64,000 nucleotides of DNA from Pseudonocardia terrae (GTDB lineage Bacteria; Actinomycetota; Actinomycetes; Mycobacteriales; Pseudonocardiaceae), in NCBI RefSeq assembly GCF_021343995.1, contig NZ_JAJTTE010000005.1:124001-188000 (forward strand), given 5' to 3'. The position numbers were made by a program, and so were the translations under genes. This document shows positions 44,584 to 53,827 of this stretch, piece after piece; positions within the stretch are counted from its first letter, which is position 1, and the number at the start of each line of letters is the position of its first letter. The notes under the pieces are model-generated. The model searched no databases, was not told the DNA's origin, and saw nothing but the letters and a program-made list of their open reading frames with translations.

Positions 44584-45411
44584 ATGGGGCGGGTCGAGGG
44601 CAAGGTCGCGTTCATCACCGGGGCCGCGCGCGGGCAGGGGCGCAGTCACGCGGTGCGCCTGGCCGAGGAGGGCGCGGACATCATCGCGATCGACACGACG
44701 AAGCAGGTCGACTCGGTGCCCTACCCGTTGGCGACGGCGGAGGACCTGGCCGAGACGGTGCGCCTGGTCGAGGCGCTGGACCGGCGGATCGTGGCGCGGG
44801 AGGCCGACGTGCGGGACGCGGCGTCGCTGGCGGCGGCGGTGGAGGCGGGGGTCGGGGAGTTCGGCCGGTTGGACATCGTGTGCGCCAACGCCGGGATCTC
44901 CAGTCCGGCGTCGACGTTGGAGATGTCCGAGCAGACCTGGCAGGACATGCTCGACATCAACCTGACCGGGGTGTGGAAGTCGCTGAAGGTGTCGGTGCCG
45001 CACATCATCTCCGGCGGCCGGGGCGGCGCGGTGGTGATCACGAGCTCGTTGGCGGCGATCTGGGCCAACGAGAACACCGCGCACTACAGCGCGGCCAAGG
45101 CCGGGCTGGTGATGATGGCCAAGGTGATGGCCAAGGAGTGGGCAGAGCACTCGATCCGGGTCAATACCGTGCACCCGACCACGGTGGCCACGGACATGAT
45201 CCTCAACGACGCCACCTACAAGCTGTTCCGGCCGGACCTGGAGAACCCGACGCGGACGGACTTCGAGGAGGCCGCGCGCACGCTGAACCGGCTCCCGGTC
45301 GCAGCGTTGGAACCGCGGGACATCTCCGAGACGGTGCTGCACCTGGTCGCCGACAGCGGCCGCTACATCACCGGCACGACCCAGGTGGTCGACGCCGGCG
45401 GACAGCTCTAG
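44584..45411 (+). CDS. mycofactocin-coupled SDR family oxidoreductase
   Basis: A 275-residue SDR with the insertion-bearing cofactor region typical of the mycofactocin-linked group: FITGAARGQGRSHAVRLAEEG, then the extended AIDTTKQVDSVPYPLATAEDL segment. Catalytic Y-x3-K is YSAAK; the C-terminus is TGTTQVVDAGGQL. The ATG at 44584 has GGAGG seven bases upstream; an ATG at 44563 precedes that site and is less likely. Such enzymes hold NAD tightly and pass electrons to mycofactocin (family knowledge). Substrate unknown, perhaps the alcohol/aldehyde linked to the aldoxime dehydratase next door. Confidence 0.9.
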   Translation: MGRVEGKVAFITGAARGQGRSHAVRLAEEGADIIAIDTTKQVDSVPYPLATAEDLAETVRLVEALDRRIVAREADVRDAASLAAAVEAGVGEFGRLDIVCANAGISSPASTLEMSEQTWQDMLDINLTGVWKSLKVSVPHIISGGRGGAVVITSSLAAIWANENTAHYSAAKAGLVMMAKVMAKEWAEHSIRVNTVHPTTVATDMILNDATYKLFRPDLENPTRTDFEEAARTLNRLPVAALEPRDISETVLHLVADSGRYITGTTQVVDAGGQL

Positions 45412-45593
45412 CGAAAGGCACGGACGGACACCTGCTGATACCCGGCGTCAACGCAAACCCGGTACGCGACTGACGTAACGGGTGGGGTGCGCCCCACCGC
45501 CGGCACGTCCGGTCGCGAGGGCGCCCGCGACGGGAAGTGCTGCGGCGCACGGCACCCTCGCGGCGGACCTTGCCGCCGTGCGACGCTGGAACC

Positions 45594-46556
45594 ATGGTCG
45601 ACATCGCCGTCGAGTCCGCCGTCCCGGCCCACCTCCGAACTGTCCGCGGCCGCCCGCTGCGGGTCCCGGAGGACTACGTGCCGCAGTTCCCGTCGTTCGT
45701 CGCGCGCCATCCGGAGTCGGTGTCGCAGCTGGTCATGGCCTACCTCGGCGGCGCGGCCACCCCGGATCTCGACGGCGCGGACGGGCCCCGCCACCACGAC
45801 CGCGCGGTGGGCCATGGCGAGACCGTCACCACGGCCTACTGGGACGATCCCACCGCCTTCGAGCGGTGGGCGGCGGCGCACCGGGCGGCCTGGCTCGCGA
45901 CTCCCGGGCACTGGCTCGAGGTCGCGGCACCGGGTGTCGAGCGCTACGAGACGATCTTCGGCAGGAGGAGCAGACCGGAAGGCGCGGCGGTGCTCGCCGA
46001 GGGCTTCAGCGGCGCGATCCGCGAGCACGGCTACTGGGGCGGTATGCGGGACCGGATGGCCGCCGCTCAGACCGATCCGCTGCACCGGCCCGGTGACCTC
46101 GCCGCGGAACAGGAGGGCGACGTCGTCCGGGTCCGGCCGCAGGGCAGCCTCTGTCTGATCCGCTCCGGTCAGGACTGGACCGACACCACCGGCGACGAAC
46201 GTCGGATGTACCTCGAGGAGATCGAGCCACGGCTGCGGGAGGGCATGGAGTTCCTCCGCACCGAGGGCCGCGCGGTCGGCTGTCTCGCCAACCGTTATCT
46301 CACCGTTCTCGACGCCGACGGGGCCCCGAGCGAGCGCAGCTACGGGTGGAGCTGGTGGCGGAGCCTGGCGGACCTGGAGCGCTGGGCAGAGTCGCACCCC
46401 ACCCACCTCGAGATCTTCGGCGCCTTCGGGAGGATGGCCGCCGCCCAGCGGGGCCGCATCGACCTGCGGCTCTACCACGAGGTCGTGGTGGTGGAGCCGC
46501 ACGAGGCGTGGTTCGGCTACCGGGACTGCGCGCCGGGCACCGGGCTGCTGCCCTAG
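45594..46556 (+). CDS. heme-containing aldoxime dehydratase
   Basis: A 320-residue protein of the OxdA/OxdB family, which dehydrates aldoximes to nitriles on ferrous heme. Family residues map well: H271 (THLEIFG) as proximal heme ligand, S191 (IRSGQDW) exactly 80 residues before it as in characterised enzymes, H295 (LYHEV) as the distal acid/base, and R152 (GGMRDR). It is slightly short at the N-terminus. No nitrile hydratase, amidase or nitrilase is in the window. A 182-base gap separates it from the SDR; a CoA ligase converges downstream. A phenylacetaldoxime-like substrate is a guess. Confidence 0.87.
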   Translation: MVDIAVESAVPAHLRTVRGRPLRVPEDYVPQFPSFVARHPESVSQLVMAYLGGAATPDLDGADGPRHHDRAVGHGETVTTAYWDDPTAFERWAAAHRAAWLATPGHWLEVAAPGVERYETIFGRRSRPEGAAVLAEGFSGAIREHGYWGGMRDRMAAAQTDPLHRPGDLAAEQEGDVVRVRPQGSLCLIRSGQDWTDTTGDERRMYLEEIEPRLREGMEFLRTEGRAVGCLANRYLTVLDADGAPSERSYGWSWWRSLADLERWAESHPTHLEIFGAFGRMAAAQRGRIDLRLYHEVVVVEPHEAWFGYRDCAPGTGLLP

Positions 46557-46624
46557 TGCGTCCGCCGGGCCGACGCGCCGGTGGTCCGCCGCCCGTTCGG
46601 AGCTGCCGCGATGCCGCTCGGGTG

Positions 46625-46645
46625 CCCGTTGACCGCTCGAACGGG
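46625..46645. terminator. weak hairpin between convergent genes
   Basis: CCCGTT-N9-AACGGG followed by ATTTC, between the aldoxime dehydratase and the convergent CoA ligase. Six-base arms and a long loop make it a weak candidate. Confidence 0.25.
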
Positions 46646-46648
46646 ATT

Positions 46649-48223
46649 TCAGCGTGCCGAGGCCTGGTGGCCAGTCGGAACGTGCTTGTACTGCTCCCGC
46701 ATGATGTGCTTCAGGACCCGGCCGACGGCGTTGCGGGGCAGTTCCTCCTCGAACACGACGTACTTCGGGACGTTGTAGCCGGCGATGTTGCGGCGCACAT
46801 ACTGCTTCAGCTCCTCGGCGGTGTCGTCCGTGGCCTTCCCGGTCGGCGTCAGGACCACCGCTGCGAGGACCGACTCACCGTAGAGCTCGTCGGGCACGCC
46901 CACGACGGCGACGTCCGCGACATCGGGATGGCGACGGATCTGCTCCTCGACCTGCTTGCAGTACACGTTCTGCCCGCCGGACCGGATCATCTCCTTCTTC
47001 CGGTCGACGATGAAGTAGAAGCCGTCCGCATCCCGCACCGCCACGTCGCCGGTGTGGAGCAGACCGTCGTCCAGCGCCCGCGCCGTCTCCGACGGGTTCT
47101 GCCAGTACCCGGTCATCATGGGGCCGCGTACGCAGATCTCGCCCGCCTGGCCGTCCGGGCAGGGGTTCCCGTCGTCGTCGAGCAGGACGACGTCCACACC
47201 CGGGAGGGGGCGGCCGATGGAACCCCATTTCTCGAACACGTGTTGCGGGTCGCAGAGGCAGATGAAGGGCCCGGCCTCGGTCTGACCGTACTGGTGGGCG
47301 AGTTCGGCCCGACCCTCTCGCACGCCGAGCAACTCGACGACCTCGTGTGTCGTACGGTCGGCGGATCCGCCGAGGAACGCCAGACGGATCGAGGAGAGGT
47401 CCGGCCGGCGGTCGCCGGCGGCGTCGATGATCCGGCGCCACATGACAGGCGCCGAGAGGATCACGCTCGTGCCCTGTTCCTCGATCGCGCGCAACGCCTC
47501 CACCTCGTGGAACTCGCGGAGGAGGATCGTGCGCGCCCCGACCAGCAGGTAGAGCTTGATGTGGTCCCACAGGCCGACGTGGAACGCCGGGAACATGGCG
47601 AGGAAGGTGTCGTCACTGCGGATCGCCAGGGCGAGCGAGCACGCGAACGCGTCGTCGACCGTGCGCCGCTGGGACAGCATCGCCCCCTTGGGAACACCTG
47701 TGGTTCCGGAAGTGAAGATGATGAGGTGGGGGTCCGCGCCGCTCACCGATGTCTCGGGTTCGACCCCGGAACGGCCCTCCGTGCTGAACCGCGGACGGCC
47801 CGCAGCCGCCTCGGTGTCCGCGCGCAGACCGAATGCCATGGCGCGCGGCGCGCGGCTCGCACCCGCCAGGGCGTTGTCCATCAGATCGGCGAGATCGTCC
47901 TCGTAGAGAGCGAGGGCGGGAGTGACCTCGTCGATCACCCGCGCGAGCTCGCCGGCGCGCTGCCAGAAGCTGAGCGGGACCAGGATCGCCCCCAGCTTCG
48001 CGGTGGCGAAGTACAGCGCGACGTACTCGGGAGAGTTCTTCGCGAGCACCACGACCCGGTCGCCGTGCCCGACGCCGAGTTCGGCCAATGCGGCTGCGGT
48101 CCGGTTGGTCAGCGCGTTGAGTTCGCCGTAGTTGAGGATCTTGTCGCGGAACACGATCGCGGGGTCGTGAGAACGGTGGACGGCGTGCAGGCGGATGATG
48201 TCGCCGACGAGCTCCATGGACAT
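46649..48223 (-). CDS. acyl-CoA synthetase / AMP-dependent ligase
   Basis: A 524-residue ANL ligase: FTSGTTGVPKGAM P-loop, YGQTEAGPF, LLHTGDVAVRDADGF hinge and AVGRVLKHIM, where the terminal catalytic block has VGRVLK. ATG 48223 with GGGAG upstream; ATG 48217 is possible. It follows the stand-alone biotin carrier by 36 bases. It is clearly paralogous to the plus-strand ligase at 49455 (shared NSPEYVALYFATAKLGAILVPL / NHPDYVATYFALAKLGAALVPL type region and HVGxWDHxKLYxLVGARTxLLREF), so the divergent pair arose by duplication. Confidence 0.9.
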   Translation of the reverse strand: MSMELVGDIIRLHAVHRSHDPAIVFRDKILNYGELNALTNRTAAALAELGVGHGDRVVVLAKNSPEYVALYFATAKLGAILVPLSFWQRAGELARVIDEVTPALALYEDDLADLMDNALAGASRAPRAMAFGLRADTEAAAGRPRFSTEGRSGVEPETSVSGADPHLIIFTSGTTGVPKGAMLSQRRTVDDAFACSLALAIRSDDTFLAMFPAFHVGLWDHIKLYLLVGARTILLREFHEVEALRAIEEQGTSVILSAPVMWRRIIDAAGDRRPDLSSIRLAFLGGSADRTTHEVVELLGVREGRAELAHQYGQTEAGPFICLCDPQHVFEKWGSIGRPLPGVDVVLLDDDGNPCPDGQAGEICVRGPMMTGYWQNPSETARALDDGLLHTGDVAVRDADGFYFIVDRKKEMIRSGGQNVYCKQVEEQIRRHPDVADVAVVGVPDELYGESVLAAVVLTPTGKATDDTAEELKQYVRRNIAGYNVPKYVVFEEELPRNAVGRVLKHIMREQYKHVPTGHQASAR

Positions 48224-48259
48224 GTGTCTCCCGACAGGTGCGAGGGCGGGTGAGCCGGG

Positions 48260-48472
48260 TCAGTCGAGGACGACGAGCAGGTCGCCGTTCTCCACTGCCG
48301 CGCCCTCGGCGACGGCGACCTTGGTGACGGTGCCGGCCCGCTCCGCGAGGATCGGGATCTCCGTCTTCATGCACTCGATGACGGCGACGGTGTCGCCGGC
48401 CGCGAGCCGACTCCCTTCGGTCACAGGAATGCGGACGACGCTTCCCATCATCTCGCTCCGAATATCGGCCAT
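48260..48472 (-). CDS. stand-alone biotin/lipoyl carrier protein
   Basis: A 70-residue biotinyl domain: EGSRLAAGDTVAVIECMKTEI with K36 as the attachment lysine. The usual AMKM reads CMKT here. It is too small to hold anything but the swinging domain. First gene of a two-gene minus unit with the CoA ligase. It could serve the carboxyltransferase at 55742, which lacks its own carrier domain. Confidence 0.88.
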   Translation of the reverse strand: MADIRSEMMGSVVRIPVTEGSRLAAGDTVAVIECMKTEIPILAERAGTVTKVAVAEGAAVENGDLLVVLD

Positions 48473-48597
48473 GCGCCATCCTCACTGATCGGACCATCGC
48501 CGTGTGGATCTACGTGCTCGTTGTACGCCTGAGTCGGAAAAGCTGTCAACGCTTCTTCTCGGGTGCAGAACCGACCGCTCGGTAGGGCCTTTCCGAA

Positions 48598-48624
48598 CGG
48601 ACGGTTGACCGTGACGGTTGTCCG
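48598..48624. promoter_or_regulatory. repeat-rich operator candidate upstream of TetR
   Basis: Outer arms CGGAC / GTCCG enclose two direct copies of GACGGTTG (48600-48607, 48613-48620) and the palindrome ACCGT-G-ACGGT (48608-48618). It lies in the 197-base divergent region between the biotin carrier and the TetR gene. A second small inverted repeat, ACCGA-CCGC-TCGGT, lies about 30 bases nearer the carrier gene. Likely TetR sites for both directions. Confidence 0.4.
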
Positions 48625-48669
48625 AGGCTAATCTCCTGCTGTCCGGGTCGGCAGACGGCAGGAGAGCTC

Positions 48670-49386
48670 ATGTCGGAGGCCGGACACATCGCGCACGACG
48701 TCCCGGAAGCGAGGCGTCCGGTCGCCCCCAAGGCGCGGCCGCAGGAAGTCAACGAGTCCCGTTACGAGCACATCGTCGACGTCGCAGCGGAGCTATTCCG
48801 CCGTAAAGGCTATGCCGCCACGAGTATCAACGACATCGCCGAGGCGGCCGGCCTGATGAAGGGAAGTCTCTACCACTACATCAACTCCAAGGAAGACCTT
48901 CTGTCGGCCATCGTCGACCAGGCGCACCACAACACGGCCTCGCTCGGCGAAGAGTTGCTGGCGGCGGATGCAACCGCCGAGGACAAGCTCCGCTTCGTCG
49001 TGCGGCGGCACCTGCGCGGGACCGAGCAGAACCAGACCAAGATCCAGGTCCTGTATCGCGAGTTCCCGGTCCTCCCCGCCGAACGCTTCGCCGAGGTCAT
49101 CCGCAGGCGGGACACCTACGAGCGGGCGGTTCGCGAGCTGGTGCGCCAGGGACAACGGGAGGGCACGTTCGCCCCGACGCTCAATCCCTGGCTGACGGCG
49201 GCGTCGATCCTGGCGACGTTGAACTCGGTCCAGGCGTGGTTCACGCCGGACGGGCCGATGAGTATGACGGAGATCATCGACGGCTACACGGCTCTCCTCC
49301 TGCGGAGCGTGGGCGTGGAGACCGAGAACGGTCCTGCGGGCCCGGCCGGGAAGACGTCGGCCGAGGACGCCGGCGAGCCGGGCTGA
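48670..49386 (+). CDS. TetR/AcrR family transcriptional regulator
   Basis: A 238-residue TetR protein with a ~35-residue N-terminal arm, helix-turn-helix INDIAEAAGLMKGSLYHYINSKEDLL, and a TetR_C domain of the acyl-CoA-responsive look (FVVRRHLRGTEQNQTKIQVLYREF). It heads the ligase / ABC importer / carboxyltransferase run and faces the carrier / ligase unit, so it probably controls both. Natural ligand likely a CoA ester from that route; this is inference. Confidence 0.9.
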   Translation: MSEAGHIAHDVPEARRPVAPKARPQEVNESRYEHIVDVAAELFRRKGYAATSINDIAEAAGLMKGSLYHYINSKEDLLSAIVDQAHHNTASLGEELLAADATAEDKLRFVVRRHLRGTEQNQTKIQVLYREFPVLPAERFAEVIRRRDTYERAVRELVRQGQREGTFAPTLNPWLTAASILATLNSVQAWFTPDGPMSMTEIIDGYTALLLRSVGVETENGPAGPAGKTSAEDAGEPG

Positions 49387-49454
49387 CCCTGCGGCCCGCT
49401 CCGGCCCGGGTACGCCGAGGTGCCCGGGGTGTCGAGGAGAGCGAGGTTCGAGAC

Positions 49455-51023
49455 GTGATCGGAGTGGGCGACATCGTCCGCGTCAACGCGCGACACCTCG
49501 GTGACCGGGAGGCGCTGGTCACCCTGGCGGAGCGCATCACCCACCGCGAGTTCAACCATCGAGTGAACCGGATCGCAGCCGGGCTCACCGGATTCGGGGT
49601 GCGAGCGGGGGACCGGGTCGCGGTCCTGAGCCGCAACCATCCGGACTACGTCGCCACCTACTTCGCACTCGCCAAACTGGGTGCCGCCCTCGTGCCGCTC
49701 AACTTCTGGCACCGCGCGACAGAACACCGGTTCGTGCTCGACGACGCCGCGCCCCGGGTCGTGATCGTCGAGGACGAGTTCGGCGACGTGATCCGATCGG
49801 CGTCGGAGGGGCGGACGGGGACCCGGCTCGTCGAGGTCCCTGCCGGATACTCCGACGGCCGGTCGGACCCTCCGTGGGAGGCGGTCTACGGACCGCCGGA
49901 CTCGCCTGAACCCCTGTCGGTCACCGATCTCGACCTGCCGCACATGGTCCTGTACACGTCGGGCACGACGGGTAGGCCCAAGGGAGCCGTGCTGTCCCAG
50001 CGGCGTACGGTCGAGGACGCCTACTCGATGGCCCTGGCCCTGCGCATCGGTTCGAACGACACGTTCATCGAGTACCACCCACCCTTCCACGTCGGGAACT
50101 GGGACCATCTCAAGCTCTACTTCCTGGTCGGTGCCCGCACGGTCCTCCTGCGCGAGTTCGAGCCCTCCGCCGTCCTCGACGCGGTGGAGCGTGAACGGGT
50201 GTCGGTGATGCTGGCCGGGAGCACCATGCTCAAGCGCCTCGTCGAACACCCGACCTTCGCGACCCGGGACTACTCCGGCCTCCGTCTACTCTACGGCGGC
50301 AACTACGACCCGTCGGGAGCGCCGGCGAAGGCCATCGCCGACCTGGGAGCACGAGACGGCAAGGTCGCCGTCGCCGCCACCTACGGGCTCACCGAGGCCG
50401 GCCCGTTCGTCACGCTCTGCCCGCCCGAGGAGGCGCTCGACCGCGTCGGGACGATCGGCAGGCCGATCCCCGGCGTCGAGATCACGCTGCTCGGCGACGA
50501 CGGGAACCCGGTCGTACGGGGCACTCCGGGTGAGCTCTGCGTAGCCGGCCCCCACCTCAGCGAGTACCTCGGTCTGCCGGACGTCACGGCGGAGACCCTC
50601 GCCGGAGGGCTACTGCACACTGGCGACATCGCCGTCGAGGACGAGGAGGGCTACTTCTGGCTCGTCGACCGGCTCAAGGACATGGTCCGCTCGGGCGGGC
50701 ACAACGTGTACTCGAAGGTCGTGGAGAACTGCCTGGTCGAGCACCCGTCGGTGCGCGACGCCGCGGTCGTCGCGGTCCCCGATCCCGAGTTCGGGGAGGC
50801 GGTGTGCGCGGTCGTCGTCCCGGCGGACCTCCACGACGACGGCCTCGCGGACGATCTCCGGGACTGGGTCCGTGGACGGATCGCCGGCTACAACGTGCCC
50901 AAGCACGTCTTCCTCACCGACGAGCTGCCCAAGAGTGCGATCGGCAAGACGCTCAAGCGCCGGCTGCGCGAGGAGTACGGATCCCGCGTGCAGCAGCTGA
51001 TCGCGAGCGGAGCGGCCACGTGA
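49455..51023 (+). CDS. acyl-CoA synthetase / AMP-dependent ligase
   Basis: A 522-residue ANL ligase: YTSGTTGRPKGAV P-loop, YGLTEAGPF, LLHTGDIAVEDEEGYFW hinge and IGKTLKRRL catalytic lysine. GTG at 49455; the frame continues further up but that part overlaps the TetR gene. Its stop overlaps the LivG-type start (GTGA), tying CoA activation to import: the acid brought in by the ABC system is presumably its substrate. Confidence 0.9.
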   Translation: MIGVGDIVRVNARHLGDREALVTLAERITHREFNHRVNRIAAGLTGFGVRAGDRVAVLSRNHPDYVATYFALAKLGAALVPLNFWHRATEHRFVLDDAAPRVVIVEDEFGDVIRSASEGRTGTRLVEVPAGYSDGRSDPPWEAVYGPPDSPEPLSVTDLDLPHMVLYTSGTTGRPKGAVLSQRRTVEDAYSMALALRIGSNDTFIEYHPPFHVGNWDHLKLYFLVGARTVLLREFEPSAVLDAVERERVSVMLAGSTMLKRLVEHPTFATRDYSGLRLLYGGNYDPSGAPAKAIADLGARDGKVAVAATYGLTEAGPFVTLCPPEEALDRVGTIGRPIPGVEITLLGDDGNPVVRGTPGELCVAGPHLSEYLGLPDVTAETLAGGLLHTGDIAVEDEEGYFWLVDRLKDMVRSGGHNVYSKVVENCLVEHPSVRDAAVVAVPDPEFGEAVCAVVVPADLHDDGLADDLRDWVRGRIAGYNVPKHVFLTDELPKSAIGKTLKRRLREEYGSRVQQLIASGAAT

Positions 51024-51805
51024 CCGCTGCGGCCGCTGACCCCGCCCCGAACGACGTCGCCCTCGCGGTCCGGAACGTCACGAAGACGTTCAAGGGCGTC
51101 CGGGCCCTGACCGACGTCTCCATAGACTTCCGCCGTGGTCGCATCACCGGCTTCGTCGGCCCGAACGGTGCCGGGAAGTCCACACTGGTGAACGTCGCGT
51201 CCGGCCTCCTGCATCCCGACAGCGGCCGGATCGAGCTCGACGGCAAGGACGTGACGGGCCTGGGGTTGGCCGCGCACGCCCGCCTGGGGATCGTGCGCAC
51301 CTTCCAGCATCCTCGCCTCTTCGGTGGCCACACGGCCGGCGAGATGGTCCGGACCGCGCTGAGGGCACCGTCCACCGACGGCCGAACCCGGGATGCGGGG
51401 GAGGTCCTCGCCCATTTCGCGCTCGAGCACGTCACCGATGTCGTCGTCGACGATCTGCCGTACGGCACGAAGAAGCTGCTGAACGTCGCCATCGCCTGGG
51501 CCCTGCGCCCGAGGGTTCTCCTGCTCGACGAACCCTTCGCCGGGGTCGGCCATGGGGACCGGGAGCTGTTCGTCGACGCGATCGCCGCCGTCGCGGAAAG
51601 CGGTGTCGCAGTGGGGCTCATCGAGCACAACGTCGGTGTGGTGATGCGGCTGTCGAGCCAGCTCGTGGTGCTCGACTCGGGAAGGGTCATCTTCGACGGC
51701 GATCCCGTCGAAGGGCAGCGCGACCCGGAGGTGCTCGCCGCGTACTTCGGCGATCCCGATGCCCCTGCCCTGCCCGCGATGGTGGGGGAGAACGACGATG
51801 AATGA
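51020..51805 (+). CDS. livG: branched-chain-type ABC transporter ATP-binding protein (LivG-like)
   Basis: A 261-residue ATPase: Walker A GPNGAGKST at 47-55, LivG-type signature LPYGTKKLLNVA, Walker B VLLLDEPFAGVG and switch His in LIEHNV. GTG start in the overlap with the CoA ligase; its end overlaps LivF by 8 bases. Works with LivF to power the LivH/LivM channel. In this context the cargo is probably a carboxylic acid rather than an amino acid. Confidence 0.93.
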   Translation: MTAAAADPAPNDVALAVRNVTKTFKGVRALTDVSIDFRRGRITGFVGPNGAGKSTLVNVASGLLHPDSGRIELDGKDVTGLGLAAHARLGIVRTFQHPRLFGGHTAGEMVRTALRAPSTDGRTRDAGEVLAHFALEHVTDVVVDDLPYGTKKLLNVAIAWALRPRVLLLDEPFAGVGHGDRELFVDAIAAVAESGVAVGLIEHNVGVVMRLSSQLVVLDSGRVIFDGDPVEGQRDPEVLAAYFGDPDAPALPAMVGENDDE

Positions 51806-52532
51806 CGCACCGCTTCTCGAGATCACGGGCCTCGAAGCCGGCTACAGCGGTTCCCGGGTGCTGGACGGGGTCGATCTCGCCGTGCACGCCGGCGAGGCGG
51901 TCGTGGTCGTCGGGCCGAACGGGGCCGGGAAGTCGACCCTGCTCAAGACGATCTCCGGGCTGATCCGGGCCGGTGGGGGCCGGATCCGCTTCGACGGCGA
52001 CGACGTGACGAACTGGCCGACACATCGCCTCGTGGCCGCCGGGATCGTCCAGGTCCCGGAGGGCAGGCAGGTCTTCCCCGGACTGTCCGTCGCGGAGAAC
52101 CTCCGCCTCGGCGCTTTCGCGCTCGGTCGTTCGACGGGTGCCACCGACGACCGGTTGGACCAGGTACTGCACATGTTCCCGCGGTTGCGGGAGCGCTACG
52201 GCCAGGACGCGGAGAACCTCTCCGGTGGCGAGCAGCAGATGCTCGCCATCGGCCGCGGGCTCATGGCCCGACCCCGGTTGCTGATGGTCGACGAGCCGAC
52301 GCTCGGGCTGGCCCCGGTCGTCGTGCAGCAGCTGATCGGCTACTTCGCCTACATCCGGTCGGAGTTCGACACGACGCTCCTGGTCGCCGAGCAGAACCTC
52401 TATCTGCTGGAGAAGGTCGCCGACCGAGGATGCCGGCTCGCCGACGGTCGGCTGAGCGAGTACAGCGCCGACGGGGCGGACGCGTCGCGCGACGGCCTCC
52501 TCGGAACCTATGCCGGTGAGATCGGCACCTGA
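51798..52532 (+). CDS. livF: branched-chain-type ABC transporter ATP-binding protein (LivF-like)
   Basis: A 244-residue ATPase: Walker A GPNGAGKST at 39-47, signature LSGGEQQMLAIGRGLM, Walker B LLMVDEPTLGLAP. ATG at 51798, translationally coupled to LivG. Second nucleotide-binding subunit of the same importer. Confidence 0.93.
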   Translation: MNDAPLLEITGLEAGYSGSRVLDGVDLAVHAGEAVVVVGPNGAGKSTLLKTISGLIRAGGGRIRFDGDDVTNWPTHRLVAAGIVQVPEGRQVFPGLSVAENLRLGAFALGRSTGATDDRLDQVLHMFPRLRERYGQDAENLSGGEQQMLAIGRGLMARPRLLMVDEPTLGLAPVVVQQLIGYFAYIRSEFDTTLLVAEQNLYLLEKVADRGCRLADGRLSEYSADGADASRDGLLGTYAGEIGT

Positions 52533-52578
52533 GCGCACGCCGATCCCGTCCATCCGCCCTCGAGCACAACGGAGTGTC

Positions 52579-53823
52579 ATGGCCACCAGGTACAACGCGT
52601 TTCCCAAGGGAGCCCTCGCCGCCGCGGCCGCAGTCGCGGCGGTGGCGCTCGTCGCCGGATGCGGCGGGGGATCGAGCGGCTCCGGCGGGAGCGGCGAGAC
52701 GATCAAGATCGGGGAGATCGACAGCCTGACCGGGGCGTCACGCACCTACGGAGTGCCCCAGCACAACGGCATCCAGCTCGCCGTCGACGAGATCAACGGC
52801 AAGGGCGGCGTCACGGTCGGTGGCACCAAGTACCAGCTGGAGCTCACCACCGAGGACGACAAGAGCGACCCGGCGACGGGAGTCGCAGCGGTGCAGAAGC
52901 TGCTGAGCCAGGACGACAGCCACTTCATCGTCGGCACCCTGAGCAGCGAGGTCGCCAGCGCCTACATCCCGGTGATCAAGAACCGCGACGACGTGGTCAA
53001 CATGGTCGTCGGCGCCGCGGTCGCCGGCATCACGGACTACCCACCGGTCTACCGGCCCCGCGTGACGTCGGCCCAGTACACGCCGCAGCAGGTCGACTTC
53101 CTCGACCAGCTCGCGAAGCAGAGCCCCATCACCAACGTCGGCATCGTCTACGACCAGACCCACTCGGGAGTGGTCCAGCAGTTGCCGGTGATCAAGCAGA
53201 AGCTCGCCGACGGCCACTACACGGTCGCCGCCGAGCAGGCGTTCGACCTCAGTGCCAGCACGTTCGACACCCAGATCGCCGCTGTCCTGCGCGGCGGTGC
53301 GCAGGCCGTGTTCTTCCAGGGCTACGCACCCGACGCGGCCACGTTCGTGAAGCAGTCCCGCGCCGCCGGCTACACCGGCCCCATCATCACCGCGGTCGGT
53401 TTCACCAGCAAGGACGTCCAGAACGCCAACGTCCCGTCGGCCGCCATGAACGGCGTCTACGACATCGGCGCGCCCTTCCCGAAGGACCTCGTGGCGCTCG
53501 GTTCGGACAAGGCGTCCGCCGCGAAGACCTTCGCCGACGCCTATCAGGCCAAGTTCAACGACGAGCCCGGCTTCACCTCCGCCAGCGCCTACAACGGCGT
53601 CTACATCCTCGCCAAGGCCCTGGAGCAGGCGAGCTCGCCGAAGGACTACGCGGGCGTCAAGAAGGCTCTGGACGGGATGAAGACCACCGACGTGCCGAAC
53701 CTGGCCGAGTCGATCATCCCGCAGACCGCCGGCGAGATCTTCACGGCACACCAGGCCTACTTCCAGTCCGCCGTGCACGTGTGGAAGGACAACACCTTCC
53801 AGGCGACCGCACTCGTCGGATGA
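52579..53823 (+). CDS. ABC transporter substrate-binding lipoprotein (Leu/Ile/Val-binding family)
   Basis: A 414-residue periplasmic-binding-type protein. Signal peptide with lipobox VAGC (Cys28), a Gly/Ser linker, then the type I binding fold (IKIGEIDSLTGASRTYG, QLAVDEINGKGG). It is anchored to the outer face of the membrane. The ATG at 52579 follows GGAG; an upstream in-frame ATG would add a non-signal-like extension. Captures the substrate for LivHMGF. The binding specificity is not evident from sequence; homologues in catabolic clusters bind aromatic or aliphatic acids. Confidence 0.92.
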   Translation: MATRYNAFPKGALAAAAAVAAVALVAGCGGGSSGSGGSGETIKIGEIDSLTGASRTYGVPQHNGIQLAVDEINGKGGVTVGGTKYQLELTTEDDKSDPATGVAAVQKLLSQDDSHFIVGTLSSEVASAYIPVIKNRDDVVNMVVGAAVAGITDYPPVYRPRVTSAQYTPQQVDFLDQLAKQSPITNVGIVYDQTHSGVVQQLPVIKQKLADGHYTVAAEQAFDLSASTFDTQIAAVLRGGAQAVFFQGYAPDAATFVKQSRAAGYTGPIITAVGFTSKDVQNANVPSAAMNGVYDIGAPFPKDLVALGSDKASAAKTFADAYQAKFNDEPGFTSASAYNGVYILAKALEQASSPKDYAGVKKALDGMKTTDVPNLAESIIPQTAGEIFTAHQAYFQSAVHVWKDNTFQATALVG

Positions 53824-53827
53824 CGCC

